A stretch of 7,163 nucleotides of DNA from Kordiimonadaceae bacterium (GTDB lineage: Bacteria; Pseudomonadota; Alphaproteobacteria; Sphingomonadales; Emcibacteraceae), in assembly GCA_018699075.1 (NCBI GenBank), contig JABIPV010000148.1, positions 1 to 7,163 on the forward strand, in the 5' to 3' direction. Positions 1 through 6,678 of the stretch are shown in pieces (position 1 is the first letter of the stretch; each line of letters begins with the position of its first letter). The position numbers and the translations under genes are program-made. Under the pieces are notes generated by a model, which saw only the letters and a program-made list of their open reading frames with translations, was not told the origin of the DNA and did not search any database.

Positions 1-126
1 CATGGTACTGCTCTGGATATCGCAGGCCAGGGTCTGGCCAATCCTACCAGTATGATTAATTCCATAAAACTGGCCGAACGTATGTCCTTTAACTATAAAC
101 CAATTGAAACTGAACAAGATGTATGA
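1..126 (+). CDS. pdxA: PdxA C-terminus (4-hydroxythreonine-4-phosphate dehydrogenase), partial
   Basis: Reading frame 1 is open from the window edge to a TGA at 124-126 and encodes the last 41 residues of a protein. It begins HGTALDIAGQGLANPTSM, which matches the conserved C-terminal signature of PdxA (HGTA-LD/E-AG, then a helix of the IKLA type). PdxA is a cytoplasmic NAD-dependent enzyme that oxidises 4-phosphohydroxy-L-threonine in the DXP-dependent pathway to pyridoxal 5'-phosphate. The metal ligands and active site lie upstream, outside the window. The gene runs directly into rsmA with an 8-base overlap, the arrangement expected of a pdxA-rsmA operon. Identification rests on a short but characteristic tail and on the neighbour. 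Confidence 0.9.
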   Translation, partial: HGTALDIAGQGLANPTSMINSIKLAERMSFNYKPIETEQDV

Positions 127-970
127 AGACGGCCTTCCTCCGCTCAGAGACGTAATCAAACAATATGACTTGCAAGCAAAAAAGATGCTTGGTCAGAACT
201 TCTTAACCGACTTAAACCTCACGAGTAAAATTGCCAGAAGTGCCGGCAATCTTGAAAAATCTATCATCTATGAAGTAGGTCCAGGCCCCGGTGCTCTCAC
301 TCGCGGCTTACTTATGAGCGGTGCGCATAAAGTAGTTGCCATTGAAATGGATCACCGCTGTATTGATGCCCTTGGTGACGTATCAAGCGCCTATCCAGGA
401 AGGTTAGATGTCCATGAAGGTGATGCGCTCAAAATGAATGAATTAGAACTAATTGGTGATGCAAAAGGTAAAGACATCCATATTATCGCTAATCTTCCCT
501 ATAATATTGGAACAGCTCTTCTTGTAAAATGGATGACAGCAGATAATTGGAAACCGTGGTTTAAATCCCTTACATTGATGTTCCAAAAAGAAGTGGGACA
601 GCGCATCGTCGCCACACCAAAAACAAAAGCATACGGCAGACTATCAGTTCTTTGCCAATATCGCGCAGACACCAGAATAATATTTGATATTTCACCGCAA
701 GCCTTTACACCGCCGCCTAAGGTTACATCATGCATCGTGCAAATTGTTCCGCACGACGAAGCCGAAAACGCACCAATACAAAAAGTATTAGAAAGAGTAG
801 TTTCTGCGGCCTTTAACCAAAGACGAAAAATGCTTCGTGCAAGCCTAAAAGCAATGGGCGTTGACCCCTTACCAAAATTGGCTGCCGCGGGAATTAAAGA
901 AACAGCACGTGCAGAAGAACTTTCCGTTGAGGATTTCTGCCGCCTAGCAAAACATTATGAAAAAAAATAA
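119..970 (+). CDS. rsmA: 16S rRNA (adenine(1518)-N(6)/adenine(1519)-N(6))-dimethyltransferase RsmA/KsgA
   Basis: RsmA dimethylates two adjacent adenines in the helix 45 loop of 16S rRNA, using S-adenosylmethionine, as a late check on 30S subunit assembly. Counting from ATG 119 (283 residues, normal length), visible motifs are LGQNFL (24-29), the SAM-binding EVGPGPGALT (52-61), the acidic end of the next strand in VAIEMD (E76), GDAL (101-104), the catalytic NLPY motif (125-128), FTPPPKV (196-202) and the C-terminal AAFNQRRKMLR (230-240). A TTG at 104 in the same frame would add five residues. I prefer ATG 119 because MYEDGLPPLR matches the usual N-terminus of alphaproteobacterial homologues and because it overlaps the pdxA stop, which suggests translational coupling. 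No strong Shine-Dalgarno sequence precedes either start. All key residues look intact. Confidence 0.97.
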   Translation: MYEDGLPPLRDVIKQYDLQAKKMLGQNFLTDLNLTSKIARSAGNLEKSIIYEVGPGPGALTRGLLMSGAHKVVAIEMDHRCIDALGDVSSAYPGRLDVHEGDALKMNELELIGDAKGKDIHIIANLPYNIGTALLVKWMTADNWKPWFKSLTLMFQKEVGQRIVATPKTKAYGRLSVLCQYRADTRIIFDISPQAFTPPPKVTSCIVQIVPHDEAENAPIQKVLERVVSAAFNQRRKMLRASLKAMGVDPLPKLAAAGIKETARAEELSVEDFCRLAKHYEKK

Positions 971-984
971 TCGGAGATAATAAA

Positions 985-1866
985 ATGAAATATGCACAAC
1001 CTTCTATACTTGCTGAAGAAACAACCCATGCACGTTACATTTCCTTTACAATTAGGGATAAAGATAAGATTTCAGCAACGTTAAAGTCATTAGCTGAATA
1101 TATTGACCTTGACCAAACCGTTATTGGATTAGGCCAAGAGCTTGTGAAATCCACAGGTGCAGAAATTCCGGGACTTCGTGTGTTGCCTGCTCAGAATGTT
1201 GGTGAAATAGAAATTCCCTCGACGCCTGATGATCTTTGGCTTTGGCTTCGTGGGACGGACCGTGGTGAATTATTTCATCGGTCGAGAAAAATTGAAGAAA
1301 TATGCCTCCCCGCTTTTGAAATCACCAGTGCGGTTGACAGTTTTCAATATTCTGAAAACCGTGATTTAAGTGGTTATGTAGACGGCACAGAAAACCCGGA
1401 AGGCGAAGATGCCGTTAATGCAGCCATATTCACCGATGGGCAGGAAGGCCTTAATGGTGGCAGCTTTGTTGCCGTACAGCAATGGTTACATGACTTTGAT
1501 ATCCTTAATGAAATGAGCACGGAAGAAAAAGACGATGCCGTTGGTCGACATATTAGCGATAATGAAGAGTTTGACGCGCCAAAGTCTGCACACGTAAAAA
1601 GGTCCGCTCAAGAAGACTTCTCACCCGAAGCTTTTATGTTAAGACGATCTATGCCGTGGGCAATGGGTACAGACGCGGGTTTAATGTTTGTCGCTTTTGG
1701 TCATTCCTTTGACCCATTCGAGGCAATTTTAGACAGAATGATGGGGCAAGACGACGGCATAATGGACGGTATATTTAAATTTACCTTGCCTATTACTGGC
1801 GCATATTATTGGTGTCCGCCTGTAAAGGATGGCAAAATTGATCTACGGGCCCTGAATTTAAATTAA
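985..1866 (+). CDS. DyP-type haem peroxidase (YfeX-like)
   Basis: A 293-residue protein of the dye-decolorizing peroxidase family, closest in layout to the ~300-residue YfeX-like members. These haem enzymes use H2O2 to oxidise phenols, dyes or porphyrinogens; the natural substrate is rarely known. The family signature GXXDG is GYVDG at 130-134, with distal Asp D133 followed by TENPEG. H203 in SAHVKR is the expected proximal haem ligand, and R220 in LRRSMPW the expected distal Arg. The C-terminal half (GLMFVAFGHSFDPFEAIL, then a GAYYWCPP end) is typical. There is no signal peptide, Tat motif or recognisable encapsulin-targeting tail, so it is probably a free cytoplasmic enzyme. ATG 985 has a good ribosome binding site, CGGAG at 972-976, eight bases upstream. 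It lies 14 bases after rsmA, so co-transcription with pdxA-rsmA is likely. Its TAA interlocks with the gmk stop. Confidence 0.93.
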   Translation: MKYAQPSILAEETTHARYISFTIRDKDKISATLKSLAEYIDLDQTVIGLGQELVKSTGAEIPGLRVLPAQNVGEIEIPSTPDDLWLWLRGTDRGELFHRSRKIEEICLPAFEITSAVDSFQYSENRDLSGYVDGTENPEGEDAVNAAIFTDGQEGLNGGSFVAVQQWLHDFDILNEMSTEEKDDAVGRHISDNEEFDAPKSAHVKRSAQEDFSPEAFMLRRSMPWAMGTDAGLMFVAFGHSFDPFEAILDRMMGQDDGIMDGIFKFTLPITGAYYWCPPVKDGKIDLRALNLN

Positions 1867-2510
1867 TCTTTGGTCAAATCGCCAACAAACGATGCAAGGC
1901 CAGATTGTCGGAAGCGTTTCATTCTTTCAGATTTTAAAATTGTGAATAATTCTGTTTCCGCTTTTTGCAAATCTTCATTAACAATCACATAATCATATTC
2001 GGCCCAATGACTTATTTCCGAATTGGCCTTGGACATGCGCTTTGCAACGACTTCATCACTATCTTGCGCCCGTGTTTTTAAGCGTTTCTCGAGCTCTTCT
2101 TTACTTGGCGGCAGGATAAAGACTTTGACCAAGTCCTCATGGACCTTTTGATCTAGAAGCTGTGTTCCTTGCCAATCAATATCAAATAAAACGTCTTTGC
2201 CGTGTTTTAGTGCTTCCTCTACTGGCGCGGCGGGCGTTCCATAAGAATGTTCAAAGACGGTAGCATGTTCCAAAAAACCATCTTGAGCCACGAGCGCATC
2301 AAAATCATCCTGCGCGACAAAATTATAGTCTTTGCCATCAACTTCCCCCGGTCGTGGTGCCCGCGTTGTCGTCGAAACCGACATACTAATATTATCATCT
2401 TTTTCAAGAAGCAACCGTGAGAGCGTTGATTTCCCAGCCCCTGAAGGTGATGACAACACGAGGAGTAGCCCTCTTTTTTTGATATTATTATTCAAGTTTA
2501 TATTTCCCAC
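1863..2510 (-). CDS. gmk: Guanylate kinase
   Basis: Gmk phosphorylates GMP to GDP with ATP, an essential step of guanine nucleotide supply in the cytoplasm. The 215-residue protein has a P-loop SSPSGAGKST (20-29, K27 binding phosphate), the GMP-binding segment STTTRAPRPGEVDGKDY (46-62), EHATVFEHSYGT (81-92) and LFDIDWQG (108-115). The first Gly of the usual P-loop is Ser here, a common bacterial variant. The start is GTG at 2510. Only a weak purine stretch (AAAGAA) lies upstream, and a TTG at codon 6 is a possible alternative, but either start keeps the whole domain. An out-of-frame ATG overlaps the GTG. The gene converges on the peroxidase gene, sharing the palindrome TTAA as two stop codons. 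It does not directly follow yicC, because a rightward aminotransferase gene separates them. Confidence 0.97.
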   Translation of the reverse strand: MGNINLNNNIKKRGLLLVLSSPSGAGKSTLSRLLLEKDDNISMSVSTTTRAPRPGEVDGKDYNFVAQDDFDALVAQDGFLEHATVFEHSYGTPAAPVEEALKHGKDVLFDIDWQGTQLLDQKVHEDLVKVFILPPSKEELEKRLKTRAQDSDEVVAKRMSKANSEISHWAEYDYVIVNEDLQKAETELFTILKSERMKRFRQSGLASFVGDLTKD

Positions 2511-2768
2511 ATTTTATTCTTTAGTAGTTTATATCACCGTTTTACACGCTCTTAATAACTTTTGCCGAAATAATTTATTTTTGCAGATAAAATCAAAATA
2601 TTAAGCTATTCATTCTTACTTCACCTTACATAAGAAATCAAATTTTCGACAGAAAGTTAAGCCATATTACTTTATAAGGGCGTTTTGCTTCTATAGCTTA
2701 AATCTAGACCCCTACTCCGTATCATGATATGACATAGCAAAATTAGAATATAGGAATTATGCACTGCC
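2511..2768. promoter_or_regulatory. AT-rich divergent intergenic region between gmk and the aminotransferase gene
   Basis: This 258-base AT-rich gap separates two divergent genes and must hold the promoter of the aminotransferase gene, and of gmk unless gmk is read from further away. I could not assign a convincing -35/-10 pair on either strand. A perfect 10-base palindrome TATCATGATA lies at 2720-2729, about 40 bases before the aminotransferase start, and could be a repressor site, but a palindrome of this size can arise by chance in AT-rich DNA. No small gene or RNA was recognised here. Confidence 0.4.
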
Positions 2769-4034
2769 ATGACATTAACAAATCAACCTACAAAATCTTT
2801 TCTAAATGATGATGTACCTCCCATGGGAATTTACGAAACGCTTTATGCTTTTGCTGATTCATATGGAAGCTTCATGGGGACCGAGGGTACGCATCCATGG
2901 TCACAAGGTTTCCCATTAACCACACCATTGGAAAAGTTTAACGGACCTGAACTTCCCTCATCAGTTAACGTGACAATGGAAGATAGATTTTATCCGAAAG
3001 CATGGGGTCATCCTCTCCTGCGAGAAACTATTGTCGACTATTATAACACCTATTACGGATCAAATATTAAACCGGACAACGTGATCATCTTTGCGGGTGG
3101 ACGCCCCGGCATATACGCGGTTCTCGCATATTTGAAAAAAGACATCCAAATTCGTATCGGCAATGTCGAATGGCCGGCGTATCTGGATATCCTCACCCAA
3201 ACGGGCGTAGACTGGAAAACAGTTCCCATGTCACCGGAGAATAATTTCCATCCAACAAATGCTGAATATTTTGATCGGTCGGGCTTGAACCACAAAACAA
3301 ATCTATTTTCTGTAATTTCCAACCCGGGCAATCCCACTGGACATGCGCGCGCAGGTGATGAACTCGAACAACTGATGAAAATGGCAGAGCAGCCGCAAAA
3401 CGGGATACTGCTTGATGAAGCTTATGAGATGTTTCACTCGCCCTCTGTCAGCGGCTTACAATATGTCAGTGACCTCGATAGCTCCAACGTGTTTATAACA
3501 GGCGCCTGTACTAAGGGTTTCCAGTCACCAGGCATTCGAATTGGTTGGATGATTGCGTCAAAAAAGAATATTGAAACGCTCTCTAACTTCAGCTCCTTTG
3601 GCATGGGCGGGGTATCTCACCCTAGCCAAATGTATGCCGTTGAACTGCTTAAACCAGACCGCGTTCCATTACAGCGCAAAGCCATCGAGGAGCATTACGA
3701 ATGGCAACGAAAACGCTATAAGCAAGCTTTTGAGAAAATGGACTTGAAAGTGTTCACAGGTGAAGGTGGTTTTTACCACTGGTTACAATTGCCTGAGGGG
3801 CTAAATGCTGAAGAGTTTAATACACGACTTTATAAACGAGGTGCAGCGGTTCTAACAGGACGGGATTGCGACATGGGTAGGCCACATTCGAAAGACCCAA
3901 CTTACGTTAGCCCTTATATGGACATGTTCAGGTTTAGTTTTGGACCATTACTGCCAGAAACATTTGAAAGCGACATAGAGCTAATGTCGGAAGTATTAGA
4001 AGCTTACAAAGCAGATGTTGGAGTCAGTTCGTAG
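2769..4034 (+). CDS. PLP-dependent aminotransferase, class I/II (fold type I)
   Basis: A 421-residue cytoplasmic enzyme of the aspartate aminotransferase fold. Motifs appear in the expected order: the cofactor-phosphate loop region GGRPGIYAVLAYL (110-122), SNPGNPTGHA (184-193, N185 or N188 near the PLP ring), LLDEAYEMF (214-222, with the pyridine-nitrogen Asp D216 and Y219), and GACTKGFQSPGIRIGW (245-260), where K249 should form the Schiff base and R257 bind the PLP phosphate. R388 in FRFSFG is the probable carboxylate-binding Arg. All catalytic residues are present, so it should be active. Substrate is not readable from sequence; transamination is likeliest, but lyase and decarboxylase chemistry also occurs in this fold. 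ATG 2769 has only AGGA (2752-2755) upstream, at a long 13-base spacing. The gene is single, divergent from gmk and 10 bases from the end of convergent yicC, so it sits inverted between yicC and gmk. Confidence 0.9.
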   Translation: MTLTNQPTKSFLNDDVPPMGIYETLYAFADSYGSFMGTEGTHPWSQGFPLTTPLEKFNGPELPSSVNVTMEDRFYPKAWGHPLLRETIVDYYNTYYGSNIKPDNVIIFAGGRPGIYAVLAYLKKDIQIRIGNVEWPAYLDILTQTGVDWKTVPMSPENNFHPTNAEYFDRSGLNHKTNLFSVISNPGNPTGHARAGDELEQLMKMAEQPQNGILLDEAYEMFHSPSVSGLQYVSDLDSSNVFITGACTKGFQSPGIRIGWMIASKKNIETLSNFSSFGMGGVSHPSQMYAVELLKPDRVPLQRKAIEEHYEWQRKRYKQAFEKMDLKVFTGEGGFYHWLQLPEGLNAEEFNTRLYKRGAAVLTGRDCDMGRPHSKDPTYVSPYMDMFRFSFGPLLPETFESDIELMSEVLEAYKADVGVSS

Positions 4035-4044
4035 TCCCAATTAC

Positions 4045-4938
4045 TTACTCGACATTCTGAACCTGTTCCCGAAATTGATCTATGGCGGTTTTTAGGGATA
4101 AGCCAATGTTTGTTAAGGCAATATCTGTTGACTTTGAACACAGTGTATTGGCTTCACGGTTAAATTCTTGGCATAAGAAATCAAGTTTTCTACCAACAGC
4201 CCCTTTTTCCTTTAACAATGATCTCGCAGAGGAAATATGAGCGTGTAATCTGTCAGTTTCTTCTTTGACATCTGCTTTGGTGGCAAGAATGACAACTTCT
4301 TGGGTTATACGTTCAGCATCAAAATTACTCTTTTCAAGTAAAGCATTTACCTTATCCAAAAACTTATTCTTTAGCGCTTGTGGTTGCTGCGCCGCAATAT
4401 CTTCGCCTTCGACAAGTAATCGTTCGATTTCATTAAGAACATCTGTGAGCATTTGATAGGTCGCGGCACCTTCATTATCACGTGATTGTTTCACCTCAGA
4501 AATGGCATCAAGGAAAGAGCTTTTTAATTTCGCATCACGCTTTTTCAATATTTCTTCATCATCTTCCTTGTTCGTGATTTCAACGACATCACGAATGGAA
4601 AGTAGATTATCAATAGATGGCATCGGCATGTCATGTTTTTGCGCGGCCTGCTTCGCTACTGATATTAATTTATCCAGTGCGGCCTCATTAACCTTTACAT
4701 CAATTTCATCACTATCTTTTTGCAGTTGAAGCGACACATTAAGACTACCGCGCGAAATTAATTTTTTAAGGTTGGTTTTAATATATTGGTCAAATGCATC
4801 TAACCCCGGTGGGATACGCATTCTTACATCTAGGTTTTTGCCATTGACGCTTCTGATTTCCCAGACCCAGCTATAATTTTCAAATTGGCCTTGCGTGCGA
4901 CCAAAACCTGTCATACTTGATAAAGTCATGTTACTCAT
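4045..4938 (-). CDS. yicC: YicC family endoribonuclease-like protein
   Basis: YicC-family protein, 297 residues (about the usual 290). E. coli YicC is reported to be an endoribonuclease acting in RNA turnover; the role in this lineage is inferred. The N-terminal YicC domain opens with the signature LSSMTGFGR (6-14), then VWEIRSVNGKNLDVRMRIP (25-43) and RGSLNVSLQL (63-72). The C-terminal DUF1732 part contains KADVKEETDRLHAHI (221-235) and GRKLDFLCQEFNREANTLCSKS (249-270), both strongly family-specific. A central charged segment (about 120-160) is probably helical. The first ATG at 4938 has no ribosome binding site and lies inside a tandem repeat. The second ATG at 4929 gives MTLSSMTGF, the more usual family start, with a weak GAG upstream, so the true start could be 4929. 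In many alphaproteobacteria yicC lies beside gmk; here an opposing gene separates them. Confidence 0.95.
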   Translation of the reverse strand: MSNMTLSSMTGFGRTQGQFENYSWVWEIRSVNGKNLDVRMRIPPGLDAFDQYIKTNLKKLISRGSLNVSLQLQKDSDEIDVKVNEAALDKLISVAKQAAQKHDMPMPSIDNLLSIRDVVEITNKEDDEEILKKRDAKLKSSFLDAISEVKQSRDNEGAATYQMLTDVLNEIERLLVEGEDIAAQQPQALKNKFLDKVNALLEKSNFDAERITQEVVILATKADVKEETDRLHAHISSARSLLKEKGAVGRKLDFLCQEFNREANTLCSKSTDIALTNIGLSLKTAIDQFREQVQNVE

Positions 4939-4961
4939 TATTGTTATTATTGTTATTATTG
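4935..4961. repeat. Three 9-base tandem repeats (TTATTATTG) at the yicC start
   Basis: Three head-to-tail 9-base units lie at 4935-4943 (TCATTATTG, one mismatch), 4944-4952 and 4953-4961 (both TTATTATTG). On the yicC strand the unit reads CAATAATAA, and the unit nearest the gene carries the annotated ATG. The tract fills half of the 54-base divergent gap between yicC and the SDR gene and leaves no room for a Shine-Dalgarno sequence before the first yicC ATG. Copy-number change by slippage would alter the leader length but not the coding frame. Confidence 0.85.
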
Positions 4962-4992
4962 TTCAAAGTTAGATATAGCAGGAAGTTCGCTT

Positions 4993-5754
4993 ATGAAAAA
5001 CCCTAAATCCATATTGATTACCGGTGCCAGTAGTGGAATTGGTCAGGCACTCGCCGTTGAATATGCCAATGAAGGCATCATTTTATTCCTCAGTGGCAGA
5101 AACGCTAATCGATTAGAAGATGTTAAAAATCTTTGCCAAGCTAATGGAGCAAAGGCTTACACAAAAATAATCGACGTTAGTGACGAAGAAGGTATGGCCC
5201 AGTGGATTTCTGAATGCGATGCGATCCAACCGTTGGATTTGGTCATTGCAAATGCAGGGATATCCGGATCAATGGGCAAAAAAGAAGGCCTCGCCGCCCA
5301 TACCAAAGAGATTTTTAAAACCAATGTTGATGGCGTTTTTAATACCATTCATCCTACGCTACCTTTCATGAGAGAACGTCAAAAAGGTCAAATTGCACTT
5401 GTATCGTCGATGGCCGGGTACCACGGCATGCCTTCTGCCCCCGCTTATTCAACCAGTAAAGTTACGGTCAAGGCATATGGTGAAGCTCTACGTGGCCTTT
5501 ATCATGATCAGGGGTTGGAAGTGAATGTCATATGCCCAGGTTTTGTCAGAAGCCGCATGACAGATCAAAATAAATTTCACATGCCTTTCTTTATGGAAGC
5601 GGAACGGGCCGCAAAAATTATAAAACGCGACCTCGGTAAAAATAAAGCTCATATTGCTTTTCCGTGGCAAACAAAAATGTTACTTAGTTTAATGGTAAGG
5701 TTATTGCCGGAAAGTTTAATCGGACGCATATTAAGATCCACACCTAGTAAGTAA
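4993..5754 (+). CDS. Classical short-chain dehydrogenase/reductase (SDR)
   Basis: A 253-residue NAD(P)-dependent oxidoreductase with a Rossmann fold. The cofactor motif TGASSGIG spans 10-17, SGRNANRL (34-41) follows strand 2 and carries R36, suggestive of NADP(H) preference, and DVSD (61-64) precedes the NAG motif (87-89). The catalytic tetrad is N111, S139 in VSSMAG, Y152 and K156 in YSTSK. CPGFVRSRM (181-189) contacts the nicotinamide side. The C-terminal part (about 228-247) is hydrophobic with spaced basic residues and might form a membrane-contacting amphipathic helix. Substrate is unknown; a carbonyl or alcohol on a small molecule or acyl chain is all that can be said. ATG 4993 has a good ribosome binding site, AGGAAG at 4980-4985, seven bases away. 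It is divergent from yicC and is followed after 13 bases by the dioxygenase gene, with which it should form an operon. Confidence 0.93.
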   Translation: MKNPKSILITGASSGIGQALAVEYANEGIILFLSGRNANRLEDVKNLCQANGAKAYTKIIDVSDEEGMAQWISECDAIQPLDLVIANAGISGSMGKKEGLAAHTKEIFKTNVDGVFNTIHPTLPFMRERQKGQIALVSSMAGYHGMPSAPAYSTSKVTVKAYGEALRGLYHDQGLEVNVICPGFVRSRMTDQNKFHMPFFMEAERAAKIIKRDLGKNKAHIAFPWQTKMLLSLMVRLLPESLIGRILRSTPSK

Positions 5755-5756
5755 AA

Positions 5757-5761
5757 AGGGA
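5757..5761 (+). promoter_or_regulatory. Ribosome binding site supporting the TTG start of the dioxygenase gene
   Basis: AGGGA at 5757-5761, within an A/G-rich run just after the SDR stop codon, is six bases before TTG 5768. The next in-frame ATG is at about codon 77, inside the conserved domain, so this site decides the start in favour of TTG. Confidence 0.7.
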
Positions 5762-5767
5762 AATACA

Positions 5768-6577
5768 TTGAAAACAGATCTTTCAAACTCACAAATCGAT
5801 GCCTTCAATGAAGATGGTTTTATTGTCATTGAAGATTTTTTAAATGTGGGTGAACTTGAAAACTGGCGCGCAACTCTGGCAGAATCCCTCGCTATACGCG
5901 GAGGAAACAAATTACCCGACCGTAAATCTGTCGGCACGTTAGATGATGATGAAAGTTATTACGATACTGTTTTTACCCAGCGTTTGAATTTATGGATGGA
6001 TAATCCAAATATGCGTGATTTGATATTGGATCCAGAGATTGGACGAATGGTTTGTGACCTTGGTGGCATAGATGGCGTAAGGTGCTGGCATGATCAGGCG
6101 CTTATAAAACCTGCATGGGGAAATCCTACCGCTTGGCACTTAGACACGCCCTTTTGGTCATTCTTTGATAAAAACGCCATTTCAATTTGGGTCGCGCTTG
6201 ATGACGCAACATTACAAAATGGTTGCCTTTATTTTATGCCGGGTTCACACAAAGAAACCACCTATGAAAATCCCGGCATTACTCAGGAATTCAATTCGAT
6301 TTTCAATCATTATCCACAGTTCCGTGATGTGATGCCCACTTCTGCACCCATGAAGGCCGGAAGCTGTTCATTTCATAATGGATTAGCGGTTCATAGCGCG
6401 GGGGCAAACATAACCCCCTATGATCGCCGTGCCATGACCTGTGCTTTTATGCCCGATGGCTCAACCTTTAACGGCCAACAAAATATATTATCAGATAAAC
6501 AGGTTGCAGCTTTGAAAGTTGGTGATTTACTCAATAACGAAGATCAAAATCCGCTGGTTTATTCAAGAAATAGTTAA
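5768..6577 (+). CDS. Phytanoyl-CoA dioxygenase (PhyH) family Fe(II)/2-oxoglutarate oxygenase
   Basis: A 269-residue non-haem iron oxygenase, near the usual ~270-300 of bacterial PhyH proteins. The N-terminus QIDAFNEDGFIVIEDFL (9-25) is the family hallmark. The iron-binding HxD is H124-D126 in AWHLDTPFW, and the distal ligand is H209 in LAVHSAGAN. R220, 11 residues later, is placed to bind 2-oxoglutarate. NGCLYFMPGSH (151-161) is the typical strand before it. The iron triad is intact, so hydroxylation (or halogenation-type or desaturation chemistry known in the family) is expected, with loss of CO2 and formation of succinate. The substrate is not predictable. No signal peptide is seen. The gene starts at TTG 5768 behind a good AGGGA site, 13 bases after the SDR gene, so the SDR may oxidise or reduce the hydroxylated product; that link is inference from context. 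Confidence 0.92.
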   Translation: MKTDLSNSQIDAFNEDGFIVIEDFLNVGELENWRATLAESLAIRGGNKLPDRKSVGTLDDDESYYDTVFTQRLNLWMDNPNMRDLILDPEIGRMVCDLGGIDGVRCWHDQALIKPAWGNPTAWHLDTPFWSFFDKNAISIWVALDDATLQNGCLYFMPGSHKETTYENPGITQEFNSIFNHYPQFRDVMPTSAPMKAGSCSFHNGLAVHSAGANITPYDRRAMTCAFMPDGSTFNGQQNILSDKQVAALKVGDLLNNEDQNPLVYSRNS

Positions 6578-6588
6578 GATTATATACT

Positions 6589-6660
6589 CCAACCAAGGCA
6601 CGTGATAAATCCATCAAGCGCACTGTCTAAAAAATCGGAACCCAACCCGGCACGTGTAAA
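6589..6660 (+). repeat. Imperfect ~20-base direct repeat containing CACGTG, two copies
   Basis: Copy 1 (6589-6609) and copy 2 (6642-6660) share CCAACC, then GGCACGTG, then TAAA, differing by small indels. The two CACGTG palindromes start at 6599 and 6651, exactly 52 bases apart, close to five turns of B-DNA. This would suit a protein binding two aligned sites, or the copies may be remnants of a duplication or the 5' half of an RNA structure (see the inverted repeats at 6642-6675). The block begins 11 bases after the dioxygenase stop codon. No known element was recognised. Confidence 0.55.
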
Positions 6661-6675
6661 GGTTGGAAGGTGCCG
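6642..6675 (+). other. Interlocked inverted repeats with pseudoknot topology, possible structured RNA
   Basis: CCAACC (6642-6647) is complementary to GGTTGG (6661-6666), and the adjacent CGGCAC (6648-6653) is complementary to GTGCCG (6670-6675). The order A-B-A'-B' is that of an H-type pseudoknot rather than nested hairpins. The linkers are 0, 7 and 3 bases, which is tight, so one pair may have to open. The upstream repeat copy at 6589-6604 offers a competing CCAACC and GGCAC for the same 3' strands. It could be a 3' UTR structure or a small RNA. It does not match any riboswitch class I know. Confidence 0.35.
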
Positions 6676-6678
6676 TTA

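Noticed and set aside
499..735. 78-residue leftward open frame inside rsmA
   Set aside because: It is fully antisense to conserved RsmA motifs including NLPY; a shadow.
2332..2604. 90-residue rightward open frame across the gmk start
   Set aside because: Most of it is antisense to the conserved P-loop region of gmk, and the composition is that of a shadow frame.
3053..3337. 94-residue leftward open frame inside the aminotransferase gene
   Set aside because: It lies wholly opposite conserved aminotransferase motifs and has no recognisable features.
4941..4979. TTGTTA to TATAGC as a promoter for the SDR gene
   Set aside because: It would start transcription after the ribosome binding site, only a few bases before the ATG.
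6642..6675. SAM-II, SAH or preQ1 riboswitch, because of the pseudoknot order
   Set aside because: The conserved bases of those classes are absent, and the element is ~290 bases from the next start codon.
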